Shown in pieces: positions 52,009-59,050 of a DNA stretch of 64,000 bases. Made by a program: the position numbers and the translations under genes. The DNA comes from Xanthocytophaga flava (lineage in GTDB: Bacteria; Bacteroidota; Bacteroidia; Cytophagales; 172606-1). Within the stretch, counting starts at the first letter, position 1; every line of letters begins with the position of its first letter. The stretch is taken from assembly GCF_030068545.1 (NCBI RefSeq), contig NZ_JASJOR010000019.1, forward strand, positions 1 through 64,000, given 5' to 3'. A model generated the notes under the pieces. The model saw only the letters and a list, made by a program, of their open reading frames with translations, searched no databases and was not told the origin of the DNA.

Positions 52009-53130
52009 TTAAAAATATATTTCACAATTGGGTAATAAGGATTTAATCTTCACCTTCTCTGAATCGGAAATGGGATTTTTGCCAAGATCGAGATACGCAA
52101 GATTGATTAATCGACTTATTTCTTCTGGCAATACCTCTATTTGGTTATTCTTTAAATGTAACCGTCTCAGTTGAGTTAAATTTCCAATTTCATCTGGGAG
52201 TGTTCGAAGCTGATTATAGTATATGATTAACTGAGTTAGTTGATTAAGTTTGCTAATTTCCTGAGGAAGTGAACACAGTTGATTATCACCCAAGATTAAT
52301 TCTTCTATACTTTCCAACTGCCCGATTTCTCTCAAAAGAGATACAAATTGATTTTGGCGTAAAGAGAGTCGTTTTAACTTTCTTAGATTACTGATTTCTG
52401 CTGGCAAGGAATACAGTTGATTGTTGGACAAATCAAGTCTTTGAAGTTGTGAGAGGTTGCCAATTGTTACGGGAAGAGACTGAAGTTGATTGTGAGATAA
52501 ATCAAGACTCTCTAACTGAAACAAATTGCCAATCTCTGGTGGTAAGGTGTTGAGCTTATTATAGGATAACAGAAGTTCTTTTAGTTCACTACATTGCCCT
52601 ATTTCACAGGGCAATGTAGTGAGATGATTCTCATATAGGAATAGTTTTAGTAATTTTTTAAGGTGCCCGATTTCTGGCGGAATGAAATGGAGTTGACTAT
52701 ATGTCAGATTTAATTCTCTCAGTTGAGCCAGACAACCAATTTCTGAAGGGAGAGAACTCAATTTAGAATGACCTAATGACAAACGTACCAACTTTCTCAG
52801 AGTGCCAATTTCGTTAGGTAAAGCTCGGATTTCATTGTAGGGTAAACTGAGTTCTTTCAAATTTATCATGTATTTAATTTGTGGTGGTATACGATCAAAT
52901 CCCGCATTTCCTTTGGCAATTTCTTCTACCCCAACTATCTGCACTAATTTGTCTGTAATCTCATTTATTTTATCTTTTCCCAAAAGCCATTCACAGAGAA
53001 TGTCTATATCCTGTAAGAAGTCTGCGATATCTATCCTTTGTGATTCTGCTAATTGTAAACCAAGTACAATATTCTTCTCTTGTCCGGATAGCAACAGACG
53101 AATGATGTTTTCTTTTTCAGTCGATTGCAT
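52009..53130 (-). CDS. LRR array protein, 12 repeats, 373 aa
   Basis: The module reads ENIIRLLLSGQEKNIVLGLQ then LAESQRIDIADFLQDIDIL. Twelve LRRs are visible (RIPPQIKYMINLKELSLPYN through VLPEEISRLINLAYLDLGKN); in one, SLLREIGQLESIEELILGD, the usual LP is LL. The cap is PISDSEKVKIKSLLPNCE. The gene is spaced seven bp from the next and four from the previous LRR gene. Confidence 0.9.
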   Translation of the reverse strand: MQSTEKENIIRLLLSGQEKNIVLGLQLAESQRIDIADFLQDIDILCEWLLGKDKINEITDKLVQIVGVEEIAKGNAGFDRIPPQIKYMINLKELSLPYNEIRALPNEIGTLRKLVRLSLGHSKLSSLPSEIGCLAQLRELNLTYSQLHFIPPEIGHLKKLLKLFLYENHLTTLPCEIGQCSELKELLLSYNKLNTLPPEIGNLFQLESLDLSHNQLQSLPVTIGNLSQLQRLDLSNNQLYSLPAEISNLRKLKRLSLRQNQFVSLLREIGQLESIEELILGDNQLCSLPQEISKLNQLTQLIIYYNQLRTLPDEIGNLTQLRRLHLKNNQIEVLPEEISRLINLAYLDLGKNPISDSEKVKIKSLLPNCEIYF

Positions 53131-53133
53131 CAG

Positions 53134-53700
53134 TTAAAAGCTTATTTTACAGTTGGGTAATAAGGTCTGAATTCGTTTTTTTTCTGAGTCAGGAAGAGGA
53201 TTGCTTTTTAGATCCAGACTTTGAAGGTTGTTTAGATTTATCATTATATCTGGTAAAGTTTGGAGCCTATTAGTTGATAAATTCAGTTCTTCCAGATTTC
53301 TTAATTTTCCTATTGTTTCAGGGATATGACTCAATTGATTTTCACTTATATCCAGCCAGGATAGGTTTTGTAGGTCTCCTATTTCACAAGGCAATGTGTG
53401 AAGTTGGTTTTTATAGAGAACCAACTCTTTGAGATTACTCATGTACTTGATCTGAGATGGAATACATGAAATCTGTGCGTTGGGCCTGATGATTTCTTTA
53501 ACCAGACTAATTTTCACTAACTTGTCATATACTCCATATCGTTGACAATTTCCCAACCACCATTCACAGAGAATATCTACATCGTCTAAAAAGTCAGAGA
53601 TATCAATAGTAAGTGACTGCGTCAACTGCAACCCAAGAATAATAGTTTCCTGCCGTCCCGATAACAACAGGCGAAGTATGTTTTCTTTATTGGTATGCAT
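53134..53700 (-). CDS. Short LRR array protein, 4 repeats, 188 aa
   Basis: It has the same module (ENILRLLLSGRQETIILGLQ, LTQSLTIDISDFLDDVDIL) and cap (PLPDSEKKRIQTLLPNCK) as its neighbours, but only four LRRs between them. It is probably the result of loss of whole repeat units by unequal recombination. Both ends and the reading frame are intact. Spacing: four bp and seven bp to its neighbours. Confidence 0.88.
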   Translation of the reverse strand: MHTNKENILRLLLSGRQETIILGLQLTQSLTIDISDFLDDVDILCEWWLGNCQRYGVYDKLVKISLVKEIIRPNAQISCIPSQIKYMSNLKELVLYKNQLHTLPCEIGDLQNLSWLDISENQLSHIPETIGKLRNLEELNLSTNRLQTLPDIMINLNNLQSLDLKSNPLPDSEKKRIQTLLPNCKISF

Positions 53701-53707
53701 CTGAAAA

Positions 53708-54499
53708 TTAAAATGCTATTGTACAGTTTGGTAATAAGGATTTAATCCTCTCCTGCTCTGAATCAGGAATAGGATTGTTTTTAAGTTCTATTGTTTGAAG
53801 TTTATTCAGATTGCGGATCTCATCTGGAAGTTGAGTCAATTGATTATCAGATAGAGTAAGCTCTTTTAACTCAGACAAGGAGCCAACTTCAGAAGGCAAC
53901 CTTGTTAGTTGATTCCCTTTCAAGCCCAGCACTCTCAATTGTACCAAACAACCTATTTTGTTGGGAAGAGTGGTCAGTTGATTTCCTGCAAGATATAGAT
54001 GCTGCAATTTGTCAAGGTTTGAGATTTCAGCAGGTAGTTCCTTTAACTGATTTAAGGTCAAGGTCAGAGATTCCAAATTTGTTAGCTTACCGATTTCTAC
54101 AGGTAAACGGGTAATTTGATTTTTAAAAAGATTCACTTTTCTTAATTCTCTTAAACAGCCTATCGTAGCTGGAATCCCACTAATTTTATTCTCTGGCAGG
54201 GTAAGATATTGCAGATTCCGACAAAGGAAGATACAGTCTGGAATTTCTTGAAGTGAAACCTTTATGCGTTTTATCTCTGTAATTGTATGGATTTTCAACA
54301 GAAATCTGATTACCCAATCAGAATCCTCCGGATCAGATTCGTATTTGTACATCCATGTGTACAAATGTTCAATCGCTTTCTTGAATTCAGTCATACTTAT
54401 ATTCTGAGACTCGGCTAATTGCAAGCCAAGTACAATACTTTCCTCCTGCCCGGATAATAACAGGCGCATGATGTTTTCTTTCTCAGTAGAGTGCATCAA
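53708..54499 (-). CDS. LRR array protein, 7 repeats, 263 aa
   Basis: The module (ENIMRLLLSGQEESIVLGLQ, LAESQNISMTEFKKAIEHL) is followed by an unusually long acidic linker (YESDPEDSDWVIRFLLKIHT), then seven LRRs and the cap PIPDSEQERIKSLLPNCT. The start overlaps the stop of the upstream gene by four bases in an ATGA arrangement, which indicates translational coupling. Confidence 0.9.
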   Translation of the reverse strand: MMHSTEKENIMRLLLSGQEESIVLGLQLAESQNISMTEFKKAIEHLYTWMYKYESDPEDSDWVIRFLLKIHTITEIKRIKVSLQEIPDCIFLCRNLQYLTLPENKISGIPATIGCLRELRKVNLFKNQITRLPVEIGKLTNLESLTLTLNQLKELPAEISNLDKLQHLYLAGNQLTTLPNKIGCLVQLRVLGLKGNQLTRLPSEVGSLSELKELTLSDNQLTQLPDEIRNLNKLQTIELKNNPIPDSEQERIKSLLPNCTIAF

Positions 54500-55407
54500 T
54501 AAAATTCTATTATACAGTCAGGTAACAGGGATTTGATTCGTACTCTTTCGGAGGTAGAAAAAGGATTGTGCTGAAGGCGTAGGCTAGTGAGATTCTTCAA
54601 TAAACTGATTTTGGATGGCAGGCGTTTCAAGTTGGTATTGTCCAGGGAAAGAGTTCTTAGATTAATCAGATCACAAATTTCGGAGGGAAAGCTGGTAAGT
54701 TGATTATTGTCTAACTCCAATCTATATAGATTTGTGAGATTACTGATTTCAGCAGGTAATGCAGTAATCTGATTATCTACTAAATTCAATGTTTTTAATT
54801 GAGTCAGGTTCCCAATTTCGACAGGTAAACTACTCAAGTTATTGTAGTGCAAGTCCAGTTCGGTTAGATTAGTCAGTTTTCCAATCTCAGCAGGAAGACT
54901 ACTCAGGTAATTGTAATGTAAATTAAGTTCTTTCAATTTAGTTAAATTTCCAATTTCAACAGGTAGTGCAGTAAGTTGATTTCCATGCATATTCAGTGTT
55001 TCTAACTGTATCAGGTTTCCGATTTCTTTGGGTAAGCTGTTCACATTACTGTAAGATAAAGACATTTTTTTCAGATTAGTCAAGCTACCTATTTCAGCCG
55101 ACAAACTACTTTGTTGAAAATTGCCATTCATACTTAGGGTTTCTATATTTGTCAGATAGTGTAACTGTTTCCAGGGCACAGCATCTTTGAAACCACATTT
55201 TTTCAATCGGAGTATTTTGATTATTTTCCTTGAAAAAGACAAAGAGGAGCACTTCAATGCCTTAGCCAATACATCTATATCTTCTTTGAAGTCAGAAAAA
55301 TCAATCTGTAAGGATTCCATCAATTGTAAACCCAATCGAATATTTACTTCCTGACCGGATAAAAGCAAGCGAATGATATTTTCTTTTTCAGAGGATTGAG
55401 AAGACAT
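54496..55407 (-). CDS. LRR array protein, 8 repeats, 303 aa
   Basis: The module (ENIIRLLLSGQEVNIRLGLQ, LMESLQIDFSDFKEDIDVL) is followed by LKKCGFKDAVPWKQLHYLTN, a variant linker shared with the two next upstream genes, then eight LRRs (SLPKEIGNLIQLETLNMHGN and on). The cap PFSTSERVRIKSLLPDC has diverged (TSERVRI for DSEKERI). The stop overlaps the start of the downstream LRR gene by four bases. Confidence 0.9.
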   Translation of the reverse strand: MSSQSSEKENIIRLLLSGQEVNIRLGLQLMESLQIDFSDFKEDIDVLAKALKCSSLSFSRKIIKILRLKKCGFKDAVPWKQLHYLTNIETLSMNGNFQQSSLSAEIGSLTNLKKMSLSYSNVNSLPKEIGNLIQLETLNMHGNQLTALPVEIGNLTKLKELNLHYNYLSSLPAEIGKLTNLTELDLHYNNLSSLPVEIGNLTQLKTLNLVDNQITALPAEISNLTNLYRLELDNNQLTSFPSEICDLINLRTLSLDNTNLKRLPSKISLLKNLTSLRLQHNPFSTSERVRIKSLLPDCIIEFY

Positions 55408-55413
55408 AAAAAA

Positions 55414-56532
55414 TCAAAAGGTTATATCACAGTCAGGTAATAAATCTATAATTCTCTCCTTTTCTGAATCAGAAAGTGGATTATTGGATAGATTCAGTCC
55501 TTCAAGGTTAGTTAAATTTTCTATTTTAGTTGGCAACCTGCTCAACTGATTATTTGATAGAGCTAGCGTGCTGAGCTGTTCCATATTGCCGATCTCAGGA
55601 AACAAACGCTTCAGTTGATTGTTGGATAGATTCAGATGCCATAGCCAATTCATATTCCCCATTTTAGCAGGCAAAAGGCTCAATTGATTATGAGATAAAT
55701 CTAATTCTTCTAAAGAATATAGATTTTTTATTTCGGATGGAATAATAGTGAGATGATTCTTAGATAAATACAAACGTCTTAAATCTTTCAGCTTTCCAGT
55801 TTCAGGCGGTAAGTTACTGAGTCTGTTAGAGGATAAATTCAGAGTGAATAAATTAGTTAACTTTCCAATCTCGGATGGAAGGCTATGGAGTTGATTTTCA
55901 GCTAAATTCAATATCGTTAATTGTGTCAAATTACCAATTCCTTCAGGAATACTACTGAGTTCATTACAGGATAAATCTACGTTTTGTAGATTGGTTAGTT
56001 TCCAAATTTCAGCAGGCAAACTACTGATTTGATTATTGCTTAAATCCATTGTTTCCAGATTAGTCAAATTACCAATCTCAACTGGAAGGGAAGTAAGTTG
56101 GTTTTGTCTTATGGAAAGCCTTTCTAACTGAATTAAATTTCCGATTTCAACTGACAAGCTATTTAAATTACCATATATATCCAGCCATTTCAGATTAATC
56201 AACTCTCAAATTTCAGTTGGAAGGCTAATCAGTTGCCTGGAATTTAAATCTAAGCCTTCTGTATTGGTTAAGTAATGCAACTGTTTCCAGGGAATGGGGT
56301 CACAGAGATTATGTTTCTCCTCTTGGCCTATTGTGACTAGTTTTTCAACAAGAGACAATGACTTGTCCTGAACGAACTGCATAGAGTTCACCAAGGTGTC
56401 GATATCTTCTGTAAAATCAGTTAAATCTATTTTCTGTGACTCTGCTAATTGTAATCCAAGTGTGATATTATTCTCCTGACCGGATAATAACAGGCGGATG
56501 ATGTTTTCTTTTTCTGTGGGTTGAGTTTCCAT
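55414..56532 (-). pseudogene. LRR array gene interrupted by one in-frame TGA, 372 codons
   Basis: One continuous reading frame (1119 bp, exactly 373 codons with the final stop) is broken by TGA at 56206-56208. It falls in the first LRR: LISLPTEI-stop-ELINLKWL, where the family has EIGNL, so a single GGA-to-TGA change explains it. Downstream of it no ATG exists for the next 11 repeats to start; only TTG. The first part has the complete module (QENNITLGLQLAESQKIDLT), and the rest has ten further LRRs and the cap PLSDSEKERIIDLLPDC. The N-terminal region is nearly identical to the next gene. Confidence 0.85.
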
Positions 56533-57778
56533 TTATAGATTAAAAAGTTATTTTACGATTGGGCAGCAATGATTTGATTCGTTCTTTTTCGGAGTCAGGA
56601 AGAGGATTATTTTCAAGATTTAATTCTACAAGCTTTGATAAGTTTTTGATCTCTTCCGGCATTTTACTCAACCAATTATTGGATAAATTCAAAGTTTTCA
56701 ACTCTGTCATATTACCGATTTCAGGAGGCAAGCAATTCAGTTGATTATTATGTAGAAACAAATATTCTAACTTTGTTAACTCTCTCATCTCAACAGGCAG
56801 TGAAGTAAGTTGATTTTCATGTAAATCTAACTGTATTAATTGTGCCAACTTTCCAATCTCAGCGGGAATACTACTGAGTTGATTCGAATATAGAAACAGT
56901 TTGTTCAGAGTAGTCAGATTCACTATCTCAGAAGGAATACTCTTCAGTAGATTTTCACCTAAACTCAACTCTGTTAACTTAGTTAGCATTTTTATTTCAT
57001 TCGGTATACTACTGAGATGATTATCGGATAAATATAAATATTTCAGATTGAGTAGATTTTGTATTTCTGATGGAATACTACTGAGGTGATTTTTAGATAT
57101 ATCCAAATACAACAGATTAAGCAACTCACCAATTTCAGGATGGAGACTCCTGAGTTGATTCGAAGATAAAGACAACTCTTTCAGCTTGGTCAGATTGCCT
57201 ATTTCAACAGGTATACTCTTAAGGAGATTTTCAGAGAGCCACAGGATTTCCAGATTGAGTAGATTTTGTATTTCTGATGGAATACTACTGAGGTAATTTT
57301 TAGATAAAACCAGTTTTTTCAGATTGATAAGATTACCAAGTTCAGGAGGCAATGATGCAAGCTTATTTTTAACCAACCACAGTTCTTCCAGATTGGTTAA
57401 ATTTTCTATTTCAGCAGGAAGGCTACTGAGTTGACTTTTACCTAAAGACAGTTTTTTCAGGGTAATCAACTTCCCGATCTCAGGTGGTAAAAAACCTACT
57501 TGACTCTCAGATAAATCCAGATTTTCAAGTTTCTTCAGATAGTGCAACTGTTTCCAGGGAATGGGGTCACAGAGATTATGTTTCTCCTCTTGGCCTATTG
57601 TGACTAGTTTTTCAACAAGAGACAATGACTTGTCCTGAACGAACTGCATAGAGTTCACCAAGGTGTCGATATCTTCTGTAAAATCAGTTAAATCTATTTT
57701 CTGTGACTCTGCTAATTGTAATCCAAGTGTGATATTATTCTCCTGACCGGATAATAACAGGCGGATGATGTTTTCTTT
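56276..57778. repeat. 236-bp identical segments in two adjacent LRR genes
   Basis: Bases 56276-56511 and 57543-57778 are identical, 1267 bp apart, covering the N-terminal module and linker of the two genes. Flanking bases differ at once. This indicates very recent duplication or gene conversion. Confidence 0.9.
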
Positions 57779-57805
57779 ATTTCTGAGTTGGGGGGGCATA
57801 TACAA
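56540..57805 (-). CDS. LRR array protein, 13 repeats, 421 aa
   Basis: The largest member. The module and linker (ENIIRLLLSGQENNITLGLQ, LAESQKIDLTDFTEDIDTL, then KHNLCDPIPWKQLHYL) are the same as in the interrupted neighbour, with 236 identical bases. Thirteen LRRs follow; two (SIPSEIQNLLNLEILWLSEN and SIPSEIQNLLNLKYLYLSDN) are nearly the same, a sign of internal duplication. The cap is PLPDSEKERIKSLLPNRK. Confidence 0.9.
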   Translation of the reverse strand: MYMPPQLRNKENIIRLLLSGQENNITLGLQLAESQKIDLTDFTEDIDTLVNSMQFVQDKSLSLVEKLVTIGQEEKHNLCDPIPWKQLHYLKKLENLDLSESQVGFLPPEIGKLITLKKLSLGKSQLSSLPAEIENLTNLEELWLVKNKLASLPPELGNLINLKKLVLSKNYLSSIPSEIQNLLNLEILWLSENLLKSIPVEIGNLTKLKELSLSSNQLRSLHPEIGELLNLLYLDISKNHLSSIPSEIQNLLNLKYLYLSDNHLSSIPNEIKMLTKLTELSLGENLLKSIPSEIVNLTTLNKLFLYSNQLSSIPAEIGKLAQLIQLDLHENQLTSLPVEMRELTKLEYLFLHNNQLNCLPPEIGNMTELKTLNLSNNWLSKMPEEIKNLSKLVELNLENNPLPDSEKERIKSLLPNRKITF

Positions 57806-57806
57806 A

Positions 57807-58103
57807 TCAAAAAGTTATTTTACGATTGGGCAGTAATGATTTGATTCGTTCTTTCTCTGAGTCGGAAAGAAGATTGTTTTCAAGTGTAAGAGGAAGGCTT
57901 TGGCCTATTTTTTCTAATCTGCGCTCAAAAGAGTAAAATTCGTAGTGTTGGAGGCATTTACAAACCAGATTGATTGTGTGTCTGAAATCCTCCAAATCAA
58001 CTTCCAGCGACTCGGCTAGTTGCAAACCCAAAGCAATGCTGGATTTCTGCCCGGAAAGCAGCAACCGGATGATGTTTTCTTTTTCGATAACGTCTGGAGA
58101 CAT
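57807..58103 (-). CDS. LRR-less member of the array: module plus cap only, 98 aa
   Basis: First gene of the large LRR operon. It has the shared module (ENIIRLLLSGQKSSIALGLQ, LAESLEVDLEDFRHTINLV) and the cap NNLLSDSEKERIKSLLPNRK, joined by a short linker (QSLPLTLE) with no repeat between. The frame is preserved, so it may make a stable small protein. It looks like a deletion of all LRR units. Its final 60 bp closely match the end of the downstream 421-residue gene. Confidence 0.8.
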   Translation of the reverse strand: MSPDVIEKENIIRLLLSGQKSSIALGLQLAESLEVDLEDFRHTINLVCKCLQHYEFYSFERRLEKIGQSLPLTLENNLLSDSEKERIKSLLPNRKITF

Positions 58104-58183
58104 AGCTATGAATTGGCCGAAAGTTTATACATACAAGTTCCCTTGCTGAACACCGGAAGGGTTTTGTATTTGCAAAAATGCTA

Positions 58184-58221
58184 CTGGTTATAAACCAGAA
58201 AACACCTGAATTCAGGTGTTT
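58184..58221. promoter_or_regulatory. Two adjacent palindromes in the LRR operon leader
   Basis: CTGGTTATAAACCAG (58184-58198) and a perfect 22-bp palindrome with arm AAACACCTGAA (58200-58221) lie between the shared box and the first LRR start codon. They may be an operator pair, or RNA hairpins in the leader. Confidence 0.5.
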
Positions 58222-58256
58222 CAAAAATACACATCAGCCATTTTATCACCCTACGA

Positions 58257-58283
58257 AGAGGCGTTACAAAGCATATACAGGTA
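58257..58283 (-). promoter_or_regulatory. Shared 27-bp box upstream of the large LRR operon
   Basis: The core on the minus strand is CCTGTATATGCTTTGTAAC, the same as the box before the small LRR operon with two base changes in 27. It lies 154 bp before the start codon, against 155 bp in the other operon. Confidence 0.65.
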
Positions 58284-58471
58284 TGAAAATTCTATATTTT
58301 ATTCGTGATAACTCATAGACTAACTTGTGTTAATTATGTAAAAGTAGCTCCTCTACAACTGTCATATATTTATTCAATCTATGTTTGTTACTATTTGATC
58401 GTTTGCGTTTTTTGTATTGATACCAATTTTGGAAGAATATTCGGAACAAAATCCTGACCCCCTAACCTGAT

Positions 58472-58804
58472 ATGAACCCCTGGCAACAGACAACAGCATT
58501 TGCATCACAACTCTCATCACTGGTATATGAACTTGACTTGTTTGGCAAAGCCCGACAAGCTCTGCCAGATATGCTATCAACTGCGCAACCACTGAACGGA
58601 TGGACCAAAGCAGATCTGGATTTTTTGGAGATCGTAAACCTCTCCTGGAAATTATGTTTTATTCAGGAATCCCATCAGACTGAAATCGAGGTAACCCTAA
58701 CGCTCTGGTATGGATCAGAGGAGGTAGGTTATTTTGATGCATCCTTTGATCTGAATGGAGAATTGTCTTCATCCGCTCTGAAGTTTCATATTTCCAGAGA
58801 ATAG
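58472..58804 (+). CDS. Unknown small protein, 110 aa
   Basis: An ATG-started protein without signal peptide. The first half is helical (FASQLSSLVYELDLFGKARQ, ADLDFLEIVNLSWKLCFIQE) and the second beta-rich (TEIEVTLTLWYGSEEVGYFD, ASFDLNGELSSSALKFHI). No family recognised. It is divergent from the LRR operon and could be a small immunity-type or regulatory protein, which is inference from place only. Confidence 0.5.
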   Translation: MNPWQQTTAFASQLSSLVYELDLFGKARQALPDMLSTAQPLNGWTKADLDFLEIVNLSWKLCFIQESHQTEIEVTLTLWYGSEEVGYFDASFDLNGELSSSALKFHISRE

Positions 58805-58864
58805 GTTGTGTTGCCCTGAAAACCTAAATACTATTTGGATGATAAATTGGTCAATTGAACAATT

Positions 58865-58993
58865 GCTGACAAAGCAGCCAGTCGACTGATTCAACGGTTT
58901 TTTGCCAGCAATTGCTCTAAAGCCTGTATTGCCTGTTTATCCCGAATTCGTGTCAGATACAATATGGCAGCCTGTTACATCTGTGGCACCTGA
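58865..58993 (-). pseudogene. Degraded copy of the HEAT-like C-terminus of the 61.3-62.7 kb gene
   Basis: This stretch aligns along its length with 61311-61440, the 3' end of the HEAT-like gene. Reading on the minus strand gives QM-stop-QAAILYLTRIRDKQAIQA then LEQLLAKNR-stop, against QMRQAAATYLVQLRDRRAIPALEQLL in the intact gene. It has two in-frame stops and no start. Confidence 0.7.
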
Positions 58994-58995
58994 TA

Positions 58996-59039
58996 TTACA
59001 GAAACAGGCAGAATATTAATATTCTGCCTGTTTCTGTAA
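58996..59039 (-). terminator. Perfect 44-bp palindrome after the GH64 gene
   Basis: Arms of 22 bp (58996-59017 with 59018-59039) pair with no mismatch and no spacer (core GAATATTAATATTC, arm ACAGAAACAGGC). It lies 11 bp beyond the stop codon of the GH64 gene, so it may act as its terminator; there is no clear T-run. Confidence 0.6.
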
Positions 59040-59050
59040 GCTGATTCTCT

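Larger units (their letters stand above)
58104..58471. other. 368-bp divergent gap: leader of the LRR operon
   Basis: It holds, from the LRR start outwards, two palindromes (58184-58198 and 58200-58221) and the shared box (58257-58283). The rest, towards the plus-strand gene at 58472, is AT-rich without obvious signals. Confidence 0.6.
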
